From: Meloidogyne chitwoodi
Taxonomy: Eukaryota > Nematoda > Chromadorea > Rhabditida > Meloidogynidae
DNA: 64,000 nucleotides
Direction: 5' to 3'
NCBI GenBank assembly: GCA_015183035.1
Contig: JACZZP010000015.1
Coordinates: 2,108,001 to 2,172,000 of the forward strand
Position numbers and translations under genes: made by a program. The notes below the pieces were generated by a model. The model was given only the letters and a program-made list of their open reading frames with translations. It was not told the DNA's origin and made no database searches. This document shows, one piece after another, positions 22,126-34,734 of this stretch. The first letter of the stretch is position 1; every line of letters starts with the position of its first letter.

Positions 22126-24703
22126 TTAAAAATTTCTTGGTCCTTTTCTTGAAGACGTACGGCTAACAACATGTGAAACGCTTTTTATATTTCCAGGGCT
22201 GACTTTGGAACTGTTTAGATTCTCCTATAAATTATATTATTTTTTAATAAATTTTAATTTTTTTATTAATTTTTCTTATTTTTAAATATTGTAATTAGCG
22301 CCTGTTTTTCTGCTTCAAATATTGCCTGGTGAAATTGTTGATCAATATCATTTTCTGGTCCTCCATTTGTCAAAACGCCGGGGACTACAACCTTAAAAAT
22401 ACAATTTAGTTAATTAATTTTATAAATTACTTGAGGAATTGATTTTTCATTTTCTACATTTATTGAATCGTTGGTTGAAGAGTTTTGTTCAACTGAATAA
22501 TTTTGTAAACTTAAGTTTTAAGACTTAAGTTTATTTAAGTTTTATATATAAAACTTAAGTTTTATATATAAAACTCAAGTTTTATAAACTTAATTTAAGT
22601 TTAATTAAAATCCGGAAAATGCTTCAGAAATAATATTCTAATAAAATCCGGAAAAGTTTTCCGGAAAAAATATTTTAAATTAAAATACTTCAAAAGTTAA
22701 TTTTTAATATAAATATAACCTTGTGTATTATTATTTTTAATTATTTCTATTTCTTCAGTTTTAATTATTCCATCACCTTCTCCAACATTAATATTATTAT
22801 TATTTACATTTTCTTTAATATTATCATATTTTTTGTGCAAAGCATCATCTAATTCTGGAGGTATGCGAAATTCATTAAGAACACTTTTTTTCACCATAAA
22901 ATCACATCTATTTAATTTAAAAAATTTAAATTAAATTAAAAAAAAATATTTTACTGATGTGGTAAAAATGCCCCCATAAACGGTGCAATCGATCCATAAC
23001 TGAGGAATTCTTGAGCTTGTGATATTGGTCTAACAAAAGCTTCAGAAAGTAGTGTGCCAGCAGAACCTCCACATTTTGCGTCAAATTTCACGCGAATGCT
23101 TGGAATATTGTTTTTAAATTAATTTTTTAATTACCAAATTAATTGACATCTGGCAAGTTCACAACCGTCTTGAACAACAGCCTATTTTAAAAATATTTTT
23201 TTAAATATTTTTAAAATAATAAGAAAATCCTACACGCATAAAATCAGGCGATAATCGTTTTGTTAAAAGAGGTTTAACTAAATCATTATTAATTTTAGCT
23301 CCTGCTAATTTTTCATTAAATTGCAATGGTTGCTTTCCTCCTTTTGCAGCAATTTCTCTAGCAGCCATTTTTATTCCTTTTGCTGTTGCTTCAGCTGCTA
23401 ACTTTTTTGCACCTTCTAAGGCTCCTTTGAGCATCTAATTAACGTAAAAAATAATTTTTTTTTTTAATTCACCTCAGCATTTCGATGAAGCCCATTTCCA
23501 CTTAATATTCCAAGTCCTTGATCACGTCTTCCAAGCATTTTTGTAGCAAATGCTTCTCCATTTGCCAGACTGCTAAGAGCTCCTTTCATAAAATTGTCTA
23601 AAATTCCAGATTGTAGTGCCCAATGTGCCATTCGTTCTTTTACATGACAAACACCTTCACATTCTTTAAAAAATTATTTTTGAAAATATTTTTACAGTTT
23701 TACCAAAACCTTTTTCTACTTGATCGGCCTGCGCATCAATACATTCAATAACTGCTTCAAACGCTTTTCTTTGTTCTATACAAACATAACGCAATCCTTT
23801 TAAAAATATTATAATTAAAGTAAAATTTAAAATAAAAATTATTAAATACCGCTTGTAATAACATGAAATGTTTCTTGATTTGTGCATTGGTTTCCTTCCA
23901 ATTTGTCCATACATTGAACGGTATTATTGTAATTACTTTAATAAAGGAAAATAATAATCTTTCCGTTTTTTGTAAAACTTAGAAATTGTTTTCCGGAAAA
24001 TATTAACCGGAAAATGCTTTTATGTGTTTCTTCCGGAAAGTTGTATTTTAAGAATTGTTTTCCGGAAAAATAACTTTCCGTTTTTTATAAAACTTAAGAA
24101 ACTTGTTTTCCGAAATTTAACCGGAAAATGCTATATCAACGATTTCTTCCGGAAAGTTTATTTTTCAAGTTTACATAATATTAAAAAATACAAAAATTAT
24201 TATACATACATACAAACTCCTTTATAACGTTCATAATTATTACTAGACTGTATTGCCGATTTTGCTGCTTCACTAAACTTTCCTAAACATTCTCTTTGGC
24301 ATAAAGGTAAATTAGTAGCTGGAGAATTAATTTCACTTTTTTAAATTTTAAAATAAATTAAACAAATATTTTTAAAAATTACCTGTTATTTTCAACATCT
24401 TCAAAATCATGGTTTGGCAATTTTCCTTCATCATTATCATAATAATAATCAGGTGGAAAACCTTTAAAAAAATATTTATTTTTTTATTATTTATTTTTTT
24501 TAATAATTAATTTACCATCATCCAAAGGACTTTTATACCCATCTAATAAGCGTACTTCTGGTTGTCGTTGTCGATAATGACGATAACTATAAAAATTAAA
24601 TTATTATATTTTTTTAATTAAAAATTAATTTTTTAAAATACCTTATAATTCCCTTTTTTGTCTCCAGAAAAATAAAAAAATAAAAAATTAATTTAATTTT
24701 CAT
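22126..24703 (-). CDS. secreted cysteine-rich protein, chondroitin proteoglycan 4 (CPG4)-like domain
   Basis: Fourteen exons join in frame (24703-24642, 24586-24516, 24461-24383, 24335-24210, 23935-23850, 23796-23704, 23663-23473, 23434-23234, 23181-23135, 23098-22955, 22907-22720, 22492-22431, 22391-22302, 22224-22126) for 512 residues. A signal peptide-like start (MKIKLIFYFFIFL) is followed by an acidic Tyr-rich stretch. The Cys-bearing helical domain runs from PLCQRECLGKFSEAAKSAIQ through NNTVQCMDKLEGNQC, YVCIEQ, VIECID, CEGVCHV, CELARCQL, AKCGG to HQCDF. This Cys layout fits the CPG4-type domain of nematode secreted proteins, but I assign it only by pattern. The C-terminus is Asn/Glu-rich and basic at the end. 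One intron (22225-22301) has a GC rather than GT donor; all others are GT..AG. It diverges from the DM13 gene. Confidence 0.7.
23950..24160. repeat. cluster of TTTTCCGGAAAA words in an intron
   Basis: At least six copies of TTCCGGAAA or ACCGGAAAATGC lie in the intron 23936-24209. The block TTCTTCCGGAAAGTT plus TTTTCCGGAAAATA repeats roughly twice (about 23990-24070 and 24110-24155). Confidence 0.65.
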
Positions 24704-25981
24704 TTTTTTTATTTTAATAAAATAAACAATTAAAAATAGCCTAAGAAAGGAAGCTTATTTTATTTGTGAAATTAATCACCTTTTTTATTTTTAAAAATTT
24801 TCTTCTCAATTGATTCATTTAAATAATGAATAATCATTTTTTGATAAATAATGATTAAAAATAGAATTTTTAAAAATTAATTTTTTTTATTTTAATTAAT
24901 TTTATTTAATTATTTTAATTAAAATAATAAATTATTAATTTTTTCAAAATTTTTAAAAATAAAAAAACACTTATTTTATTTTAAATCATTAAATTTAAAA
25001 AATCCCCTTTTTTAAATTTTCTCTCTCTCTCTCTTTAAGTGGAACAAAAGAAGCAACTACAACAACTAAATTTAAATACTTCGACCGTGACAACGCTTAA
25101 TCTAAAATAAAATAAAAATAAAATCCAGTAAAAATGTGTGTACAGTTTAGTTAATAAATACTTGTTTCTTTTAAAAAATACTGGTTTAATATTTTTTTAT
25201 TTTTTGAATTTTTATTAAATTTTAATTTTTAATTTAATAAAAATAAAATTTAAAAAAAATTAATTTTTTAAATTTCTAATTTAAAAAAAATAAAATTAAA
25301 AATAGGTAATAATAAATACCGTCAAACCAATTTATTATTTATTTTATTTTCTCCCCTTATTAAATAATATTTGATTTAAAAATTGAATTTTTTATATTTT
25401 TAAAAACCTATCTAATTTAATTATTTTTATTTAAAAAAAAAAATATTTTCTCATGTCTATTATTATTATTTATTATTAATTCCTCTCCCTTTTCAGTTAA
25501 AAAATAAAAAAAAATATATTTATTCTTCCCTTTCAGTGACCATTCTCGATTTTTTATTTTATAAAAAAGTGTGCGCGTTATTAGCTTTTGATGATTTTTG
25601 TGAATAAAATTACATACAATCCGAATAGATTAAATTTTGATTTTTTTATAAAAAAAATTATGAAAATAAAAATAAATTACAGATGAAAAATTCTACCCTA
25701 AATCGTTTAAAAATTCATAACTTTTTTTAATATTAAATAAAAATTAATTTTTTTATATCATTTTAAAGCCTAGATTCTCCTCTATTTTTTAATATAAAGA
25801 ACAATTTTATATCTTTATTTATTCAAAGGTTATAGGTCTTCGAAGTTGTAAGTTGTGTCAGGGTCGCCTACTTTTCTAAAATTTTTTTAAATTAAAAAAA
25901 AAATTGTTTAATTAATTAAAAATACATTTTAAATTTTTAAATAATTTATTAAAATACAGAAAAACATTCCTTTTATATTTC
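24704..25981. promoter_or_regulatory. divergent region between the CPG4-like and DM13 genes
   Basis: No gene seen. A (CT)n pyrimidine run is at about 25020-25035. A partial foldback-family copy is at about 25705-25800 (TATATCATTTTAAAGCCTAG). The remainder is extremely AT-rich. Confidence 0.45.
25019..25035. repeat. (CT)n microsatellite
   Basis: About seven TC dinucleotides in a row, 320 bp upstream of the CPG4-like start codon on the minus strand, where it reads as a GA-rich tract. Such tracts can mark promoters (inference). Confidence 0.6.
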
Positions 25982-28900
25982 ATGATTTTTTTTAAAATTC
26001 CAACTACTAATTTATTTATTAAAAAACAACTAGGAAGAAGGCTGGGAAGAAAACAACTTGGAAGGCTGGGAGGAATATTATTATTAATTTTTAAATTAAT
26101 TTTTATTTTTTGTGCTGTTATTGAAGCAAATGAAGTTGAAGAAAATGGTTGGATAACAAAAAATTTTTTTTTTAATTTTTTTAGAAACACAAAATGAGAA
26201 GAGTAAACACCAAAATAATAATATTTTATTACCATTTTCTTTATATGAAAAAATGTTATTAGCAAAAGCATTAGATGAACATAGAGCTGTTGAAATTGAT
26301 GAAGAAAAAAAAAATAATAAATTAATAAAAAATAATAATAAAATATTACCACAATTTCCAAAAGAAGAAGAAGAAAATAATTTAAATAAAACAATTATTA
26401 TTTATCTTCCTCCTCCTCCTTCAACAACTCAAAAATACCCTCAAATTATAGAAAAGTCTCCAAGGAAGGGAGAAAAATTTGATGATAAAAGGGTAGAAGA
26501 ACAATTTAGAAGAAGACGACCAAATCCTCAATTGATGCTTTTCAAGTAGGAATTTTACATTTTGACGTATTTTTGGGTATTTGACATTTTGACATATTTT
26601 TGGGTATTTGACATTTTGACATATTTTTGGGTATTTGACATTTTGACATATTTTTGGGTATTTGACATTTTGACATATTTTTGGGTATTTGACATTTTGA
26701 CATATTTTTGGGTATTTGACATTTTGAAATATCTTCACCTTCTTTTATATATTTGGGTCGAGTACTTATGATCTAAATAAAATAAGCAAACAAATCCATC
26801 ATTCACATACAATAGTATATATTAAATTCGATATATTCACTAAATAGATTAAAAGCATATTTATTTGTTTAAAAATTGAGTTGAATGGATGAGGGATTTT
26901 TTCTAATTTTAAATTTAAAAAAATGTTTTTTATAGAAGCCATTCTGACGAACAATTTGTTTGGAAAAACAAAATGAAAGAAAAAAAAGTAAAATCTATGG
27001 TTACTTCTATGTCTTCTGATGAACAATACTCAAATAGACCTATAACATTATTTTTACCTGCACCGGTTAAAAATTACAAAAATCAAAAACAGAATGAATA
27101 TAGTAGGAGGGAAAATTGGCGGCCAGTACAGGCAATTGTTAGAAAAAATCAGAATTTATTGTAAAAAAATAAAATCAGAATTTCTTTACAAAAATCAAAA
27201 TCAGAATTTCTGTACAAATAAATAAGCATTTTATTTAGAATAAATCTGAACTATAATAATAATAAATAATATTTAAGCGTATTATCAACTCTCCTAAAAC
27301 ATCAAATGATTTGAGTAATAAAATAGCATTAACGAAACAAATGATTTCTTTTGCGGAAGAACCACCATTGCCACCAATAATTGCTAACAATAATCAAGAA
27401 ATGAAAATAAAAGCGTAGGATAAATAAAAAAATTTTTTATATTTTTATAACAGCTTAGGACCTTCAATTTTACCTAGTGAAGCAACAAATAATGTAAATG
27501 AAATTGCATCAAAATTATTTGGACAGTTCTTTTCTACAGGAGATAATAATAAAGCTATTTCCGCGCCTTCTGTAAATCAATTTTGTATTTTAAATAATTA
27601 ACTATAGTTTAGCCACCACGTATGGCTGCTGCTCCACTTTCTGGTTCTCCCTTTGATTTATTTAGTGGAGGTGGAGGATTAGCAGCAGCTGGGGGGCAAT
27701 CTGCTACACCAAATCCTCTTCTTCAAATGTTAAGTCAAGGTTCAACATTAGAACAGATTACAACATTAGCAAAAAATTTGCTTCAAATGTCAAATGGAAA
27801 TAAAGAAATGTGAGAAATTAAAAAAATAAAAAATTGCTTCAAGTTTCAAAACTGAAGCAAAAAGGCTTAATAAAAATATAATTTCTTAGATTATCAACAT
27901 TAATGAATGCAATTACTGGTGGAGGAGGACAAACTTCAAAATTAACAAGTTCAGCATTAGCAACTGCTTCTTTACAAAAACAACCACCACAACAACAAAA
28001 TAATGCTATTTCAACATTTTTAGCTGGAAATAAATCAACTTTACCTTCAGCTGTAATAATTGAAGATGAAGAACTTTTTGGAATAAATTCAAGTTATAAT
28101 AATAATAATAATAAATTTTTGGAAAGAGAAGTAATTAAAGAAACTTCTTCTGTTAATGGTGAAAATAAATTTATTAAAAATGTTTAATAAAATTAAAATA
28201 AAGAAACACTTGCATCTCTCAATGGATTTTCATTAGAACAGCGGAAACTGCTAGCTGCTGCAGTTCTTAATGGTGAACTCGATCCTGAACAGGCAGTAAA
28301 GTAAAAAATTTATAAAATTAACTTGCTTACTTAATAAATAAACTTGCTTCACTTTTAAAATAAAACTTTTTAAACTTAATAAATAAACTTGCTTCACCTA
28401 ATAAATAAAACTTTAAACTTAATAAATAAACTTGCTTCAAATATTTATAAAATTAATTAAGGCTGCTAACATCAGAGAATGGAACAATTGCTAATGAAAC
28501 AATTTCTGAACTTAACAAAACTAGCATAGATAATTCTCTCTTTGATTATGAAGACCAGCTACATCAAACATTTTATGGACAATTAGAAAAAAAGCCAAAA
28601 GAAAATCGACATTTGATTAATTCAGAGAGTAGATTAATTGAATGGATTCAACAAAATAGACCGAGACATTCTTCTGAAAATTTAAATGAAAATTTAAATA
28701 AAAATGTAACAACAACAATAACACCTACAAATTATGATTGGACAAACTCAGCAGAAAAATTGCCCTATTGGGGGCGTTATTTTGGTAGTTTTGTAGAGCA
28801 GGTATTTTTTAAATATTATTTCCCTAACTTAAAATATTTTAAAAAATTAATAAAATTTAATTAAAAATATTATTAGACAGATAATTCTCCTTATAATATT

Positions 28901-31138
28901 GCTGGAGCAGTTTGGGCAGTAGATGAACAACGTTTGCTAATAACAAAATTTACTTTTATTCCTTCACAATTTGGTAATTTTTAAATTTTAAAAAAGACTT
29001 TAAAATATTAAAAAAAAAATAATTAAAGAAAATATAACATTCTGGGCTGGTCCTACACGACCTACAAGTAATGCTGCTTTAGATTTATTTCCTTCTGAAA
29101 ATGGATTTATTGTAGAGGCTATTCCACTTGAATTAAATTTATTTAATAAAAAACCAATTCAAGTTGTTATTTTTAAATAAAATAATTAAAATTAAATTAT
29201 TAGATTGAAGCAAAAATATTTAATAATAATAAAGATCAAATAAATAAAACTGAAACAATTTTTAAAAACGAGAATGGAAGCGAAAAAGTTGGAAAAAAGA
29301 ATGAACAAATTAATTTATTAGCAGAACGTGAAGAGGAAGAAGATGAAGAGAAAATAATAATAGCAAGTAAGTTTACTTGAAGCAAAAAAACCTGAAGCAA
29401 AAATAAATAAACTGTGAGAAAAATAAATAACTTTAAGCAAAAATAAATAAACTTGAAATAAAAAATAAACTTAAAAAAATAAAACTTGAAGCAAAAAACT
29501 TTTTTAAGAACAATTTAGTATTTTTTAAATTTATTTTTTAGCAAATACAACAACAAATACTACAAAAAGAGATAGAAGAAATTTATATAATGAAATTTTT
29601 GGTAATAAAAATGAAGAAAATGATAATATTAACAATGTTGTTGATAATTTTGATAATAATTTTGTTAGCCAACAAGATGATAAAATTGAGGAAATTAAGA
29701 TTAATGAAAATAAAACAGAAGAATATAAATTATTTGTTAATGAAACAAATATTTTACCTGTCAGTGTAAAAGTAAATAATAAAAGATTACTTCTACAATT
29801 TGATAAAAAAGAAAAGGATATTGAAAATGATAAGAAAACAATGGTATAAGTTTATATAAAAATAAACTTGAAACAAAAAAATAAACCTGAAGCAATATTT
29901 AAAAATATTGAAACAGAATTAAAAAAAAATTAAACTTGAAACAAAATTAAAAAAAAATAAACTTGAAGCAAAATTAAAAAATATTAAACTTGAAACGAAA
30001 AAACTTTTAATATTTTTTGTCAGACAATAAAAGAAACTAATAAACAACAAAAAATAAAAAATTTAATATTATTTCAACAACAAACTTTACTTTTAACATT
30101 ACCACCAGAACATTTTACAAAAAATATTGGTATATTTTTTTATTTTAAAATATAATTTTTTAACAATAAAATACAAAATATAGATTGGTTAGCAGTTTGG
30201 GATCATAGCGAAAATAATAAAAATAAAGAAGCATTAGCTGTTGTTTTAATGCCAAAAGGTGTAGCACATCAAATTCCGTCAATCGTCCAAATTAGGGCAT
30301 TTCCTTCTCCAGTTATTGGAATTAATGGAGTTAAATTGCTTCAATCTGGTTCTATTAAAGTAAATAATATTTAATTACTGTAGAATTAAACGTTTTAAAA
30401 CTTGTAAATAAACTTAAAGCATGGAATATAAACTTTTTATAAGATTTATCACATATGCTTCAAGTTTATTTTAAAGTTTATTTTAATTGTAAAAATGTTT
30501 CCAAGTTTATTTAATTCTGCTATTTATATATTTTTTATAAAAAGATATTAGATACAAAAACAATTGAAGTAACAGAATTTACTTTTAAAAGTGAACAACT
30601 TCCAGCATGGTTTATGGTAGGAAAGGAAATTATGCCTAATGCAAAAGGACATATTGTTCCAATATTTGATAGGTTAAACTTAAATAATTAAAATAATTTT
30701 TTAATTTTTTTAGAATAAACAAAAATTTCAATTGTGATTCTTTAAGAGAATTTAATAATGAAACGGTAATAAAAAATATTTGAAAAAATTAAAAAAAATA
30801 AAATTTAAGGTAACTTTACGTCTTCCTGACCCTTTTGATATTAAAGATGTATTTTGGTTTGCTGTAAGTTTTTTTTTTAATTTTTAAAATATTTTTTTTA
30901 AATTTTTAGATTTTTTCAATTCCTAGAGGCATTCCTCTTTCACATATTTACTTACCTTATGTATAATTTATTTATTTTTAAAATATTTTAATAAAAAATT
31001 AATTTTAGAATGATATGCAAATTCCACCTGATTTACAGTCTTTACAGGTAATGAAAAAAAAAGGAAAAATTTAAATTTTAAATAAAAATTAAATTTTAGA
31101 CTCCACAGTGTATATGGAAAAGAATATTACCTAATTAA
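25982..31138 (+). CDS. secreted or membrane-tethered protein with two DM13 domains and long disordered linkers
   Basis: Twenty-one exons join in frame, giving about 1,075 residues (25982-26147, 26185-26545, 26936-27137, 27278-27414, 27454-27571, 27613-27809, 27890-28158, 28204-28300, 28462-28801, 28877-28973, 29029-29162, 29204-29366, 29542-29843, 30024-30129, 30184-30359, 30545-30672, 30714-30765, 30810-30863, 30910-30960, 31009-31047, 31100-31138). The end of exon 3 is uncertain (27125 or 27137). A hydrophobic stretch at about 31-47 is a signal peptide or anchor. The DM13 pattern appears as PYWGRYFGSF, YNIAGAVWAVDEQRLLITKF and ENITFWAGP (about 610-670). Its second half, LLLTLPPEHFTKNIDWLAVWD, comes only about 220 residues later, after an acidic Asn-rich insert. 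A second DM13 unit follows (KTIEVTEFTFKSEQLPAWFM, VTLRLPDPFDIKDVFWF). DM13 domains occur in extracellular proteins such as Skeletor-like ones; their role here is unknown. Confidence 0.8.
26554..26727. repeat. 27-bp tandem repeat in DM13-gene intron 2
   Basis: About six and a half near-identical copies of a 27-bp unit (GACATATTTTTGGGTATTTG plus ACATTTT). Because 27 is divisible by three it makes repeating peptides on both strands; these are artefacts of the intron repeat, not genes. Confidence 0.9.
28311..30010. repeat. AACTTGAAGCAAAAA / TTGCTTCAAGTTT dispersed minisatellite in DM13-gene introns
   Basis: Three introns of this gene (28301-28461, 29367-29541 and 29844-30023) are mainly made of the words AAACTTGAAGCAAAAA and AATAAATAAACTTG, in one or the other orientation. 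The same words fill 35222-35412, 35915-36000, 37946-38050 and 49030-49190. Confidence 0.7.
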
Positions 31139-32737
31139 TTTTATTAAATTTAATTTTATTAAATTTAAATATAGTATTTTTATTTATAAAAATTTAATAC
31201 CGGATTTAAAATATTCTCTTATTTTTGAAAAACAAAATTAAATTTTAAAAAATTTAATTTTGTTTAAAATTGAAACAAAAAAAATTTTTTTCCTCTAATT
31301 TTGCCCAATGCATTTTCAATTTGTACATTTATATATTTATTTATTTCATCATTTAATTCTAAAAATGCTTCTTCTTTTTATTTTAGTGTTTTTAAATTGT
31401 TTTTACTCACAAAATTAGTAATTTAGGAAAAATAGTAATTTAAATATTTTTTCTTTTTTTTTCTTATTTTTTTCTTATTTTCTTTTTTTACTCATTTTTT
31501 AATTTAAAATATTAGTAAAAGACTTGGGGTGAGCTCGCATCCTAACGACTTCGCGTCAAAACGTCTTAGAATGTTTTAAAATATTTTTATTATTTTTTTT
31601 AATAAAATTTTTTTTTAATTATTAAAAAAAGAGAAAAATATTAGAAAAAAATTCTAATAAAATTCATTACTTTTTTTAAACTTTTATTTCCTCTAGTTTG
31701 AGAGGTGAAATTTGAGTCAATTGTGTGGTATATCTTCTAAAATAAATAATAAATAAATACTTATTTTTTTAAAGTTTAAAGGGATATAAATAAATTGATC
31801 CAAATCTTTTCACTTTTTATTTTTAAATCTTTTAAAAAAATTTTTTTTTAATTTTAATTTTATTATCGCAACATTTATAACGTAAAAAATAAAAAAGAAT
31901 GTTCAAAAAAATATTTTTTTTGTTTGTTAAATTTTTGTTCAGAATATGGACACAATGAAACCAAAAAAGGGGGGTTGCTTTATTATTATTTTTTGCTATT
32001 TTAAAATAAAAATAGTCATTGACTGCATTGTGGCCTTTTTAATACCTATGGGAATTTATTGAGGGCAAAAATAAAAAGAAGGAAAGAAAAAAGAAACTTG
32101 CTCATTTGCAGCAGGCGGAAATTTATTTTTAGCCATATATTCGCAAGTCAACATTTTTTACTTTAAATAAACTTTAGTTAAAATTAAATAATAATTATAA
32201 GAGAGCTTTTAAAAATTAACAAAATTAAATAAAAATTAAATAAAAAATTTTTTTTTAAAATTTTAATTTAAAGAACAGACTTTCTTCTATTTTTTAACAT
32301 AAAAATTAAATTTATTGCCCAACTAATCAAGAATAATTAATTTTATTAAATTGCGAATATTTGGGGTATTCTTCTTTGTTTTTCTTTTACCGACTGGCAG
32401 CTTTTTCTTCTTTTTCTTTTTTTAACAAAAAGTCTATGTCAGTTTTTTTTACTTTTAGTGAGTTCTTTTAACCGTTTGAACTTCACATAAAATATATTAT
32501 ATATTCCTTTTCAACTTTTTTTCCTTCTTTTTTTACCTTAGGGAAAATATGGGACAGCCACACATCCACAAAAATAATAAAAATATTTTTTTATTTAAAC
32601 TTTTTTTACTTACTTAAAATATTATATTTTTTACTAATTTATTTTTTAATTTTACTTTTTATATTTTATTTAAATATATTTATTGACTTTTTTATTTGAA
32701 AAAGTAAGAGATAGAGATAGGCCTAGATTCTGGAGAT

Positions 32738-32775
32738 TTTCCTGACTGGACCAGAATTCAGAGTCTGGTCCAGGA
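32738..32775. other. short perfect-stem hairpin
   Basis: TTTTCCTGACTGGACCAGA is followed after a few bases by its near reverse complement TCTGGTCCAGGAAAA. It is a clear stem in an AT-rich context. A terminator-like or transposon-end role cannot be told apart. Confidence 0.5.
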
Positions 32776-34147
32776 AAATAAATTTTAAATCAAAATACAG
32801 TCTCTAAATCAGGGCTTTTTAAATCTTTATTTTGGACTAATTTATTATTTAATTATTATAGCTTTAAATCCTTTCTAGTGTGTGATTATAAAAATATTTT
32901 TAAAATTAAAAAATGTTTGAGAGATAAAAATGTTTCTGAATGACAATTAGCTTCATATTTGAGATATCTTAAAAGTTAAAAAAATTTACATTTTTTCTAT
33001 TTTTTCTCCACTTTTCTGCTGTCATTTTCATAACTAAACCTTTTAAGCATATAAGTAAACATAAATATTTCACGCTTTGCCAAACACTAAGGAAAATTGC
33101 TTTTTTTCAAACATTTTTAAGTATTTTTTTGTTAAAAAATAAATAAATAGAAAAAGATTTAAAAATTATTTTATTTTGAAACATTTATGTATTTTCTTCT
33201 ACAATAATCTTAAGTTTTGAATTAAGTTTTTGAGTTAAGTTTTAGACTTAAGTTTTAAACATGTTTTATACTTAAGTTTTAGTCGTGTTTAGATTTTATC
33301 TACAAATGAATTAATTATTTAATTACAATAGACTTAAGAACTTAAGTATTATTATTACAGTTCTTTTACCAAATAATAATAATTACTTCTTTCTTTCCCT
33401 CTTTTAACTTATTTTTTTTTTCAAGTTTCCGTTTTTATCTCTCTTCTTCAAAAATAAAAGAACCTTTTTTATTCAATGCCCTAAGGGGTTATTTTTAATA
33501 AAAGCTTCATTTCATTTATTTTTTTCTTTTCAATATTATTTTTATTAAAAAATATTATGAGAGGGTAAATATGTGGGATTTTCTAATGACCAGCTTCACC
33601 ACCAACTCTTGAAAAAAGTGTGAGAGAAGAGGAAAAAATAATTTTTTCCCCACCCTTTTTAGAAGCAAAAATAGTTAATAATAAATAATAATAATAATTC
33701 TGCTACTATTTTTTAACTTAAATAAAAAAATTTTTTTAACCCAAACAAAGCTGCAATTAAAAAAAGGTTTATTTTTTTTCTCTGCATGGTGCAACTTTGT
33801 TTGTCTTTTTATAGTCCTTGGAGAGAAAAATAAATAAATAAAAGAGTAAATTTATTTTTTACTTCAAATTAAAAAATATTTTTATATTTATTTTTAAGCT
33901 TTTTTTACCTGAAATTATATCTTCTCTTTTTTATTAATTTTTATTTTTAAATAAAACAAATTGGAAATTTTGTAATTATTCTAAATGTAATATTCTTTTT
34001 TTGCTAATTTTTATCATTTTTTAAATTAAATCCAAAACTTATTTTTACCTTAAGAATTAATGCCCACACATATTCTTCACCCGAAATTCCTCCAAATATT
34101 TATTTTTTTTATTTGGCGGCAGAAAAATAACATATAGAGGTATACAT

Positions 34148-34470
34148 CAGGGATGGGCAGCTTTCGTATTTCGTCTTTCGTATTTCGTATTATTTCGTAT
34201 TTTTAGGCCAATTTTATTTCGTATTTCGTCTTTCGTATTTTTGGACGAAATACGAAATTTTTGAAATTAAGAATTTTTTAAAATTTTGAAATAAAAAAAA
34301 TTTTTTTGGGGTAATTTCGTATTTCGTAATTTCTTTACTTTCGTAATTTCGTATTATTTCGTGTTTTTGAGCCATTTTTATTTCGTATTTCGTCTTTCGT
34401 TTTTTATTTTGTTTTCGTATCTTTCGTATTTCGTCTTTCGTATTTTATTTTCAGATTTTGCCCATCCCTG
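34148..34470. mobile_element. non-autonomous hAT-type MITE with 8-bp target site duplication
   Basis: The ends are CAGGGATGGGCA (34148) and TGCCCATCCCTG (to 34470), perfect inverted repeats of 12 bp with the CAGGG start typical of hAT ends. The 8-bp sequence GTATACAT stands directly on both sides (34140-34147 and 34471-34478), an exact target duplication of the hAT length. The interior is a degenerate minisatellite of TTTCGTATTTCGT words, partly in inverted orientation. There is no transposase. Confidence 0.93.
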
Positions 34471-34734
34471 GTATACATAATTTATGCTTCCCCCAAGTTT
34501 TCCCCTTTATCCTAAGATTTTTACTATTTTTTAATATTATAAAAAATAAAAATAATAAATTATATTAAACTCAGAACACCACAATCTTGTCATTTATATT
34601 TAAAATATTTTTTTTTAATTTTAAAAATTTTAAAAATTAAAGGTACAATAGAGTCTCAAAATTATATTATTATTTTGAAAAAATAATAATTTTTTCAATA
34701 AATATTTATTCTTCCAGTTACATTTTTTATTATT

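Noticed and set aside
25912..26394. 160-codon minus-strand frame
   Set aside because: It is antisense to exons 1-2 of the DM13 gene, is mostly Leu/Phe/Tyr from A-rich codons read backwards, and has no splice partners or homology I recognise.
26421..26771. Repeat proteins on both strands (KICQNVKYP and TYFWVFDIL units)
   Set aside because: Both arise from the 27-bp tandem repeat in an intron of the DM13 gene.
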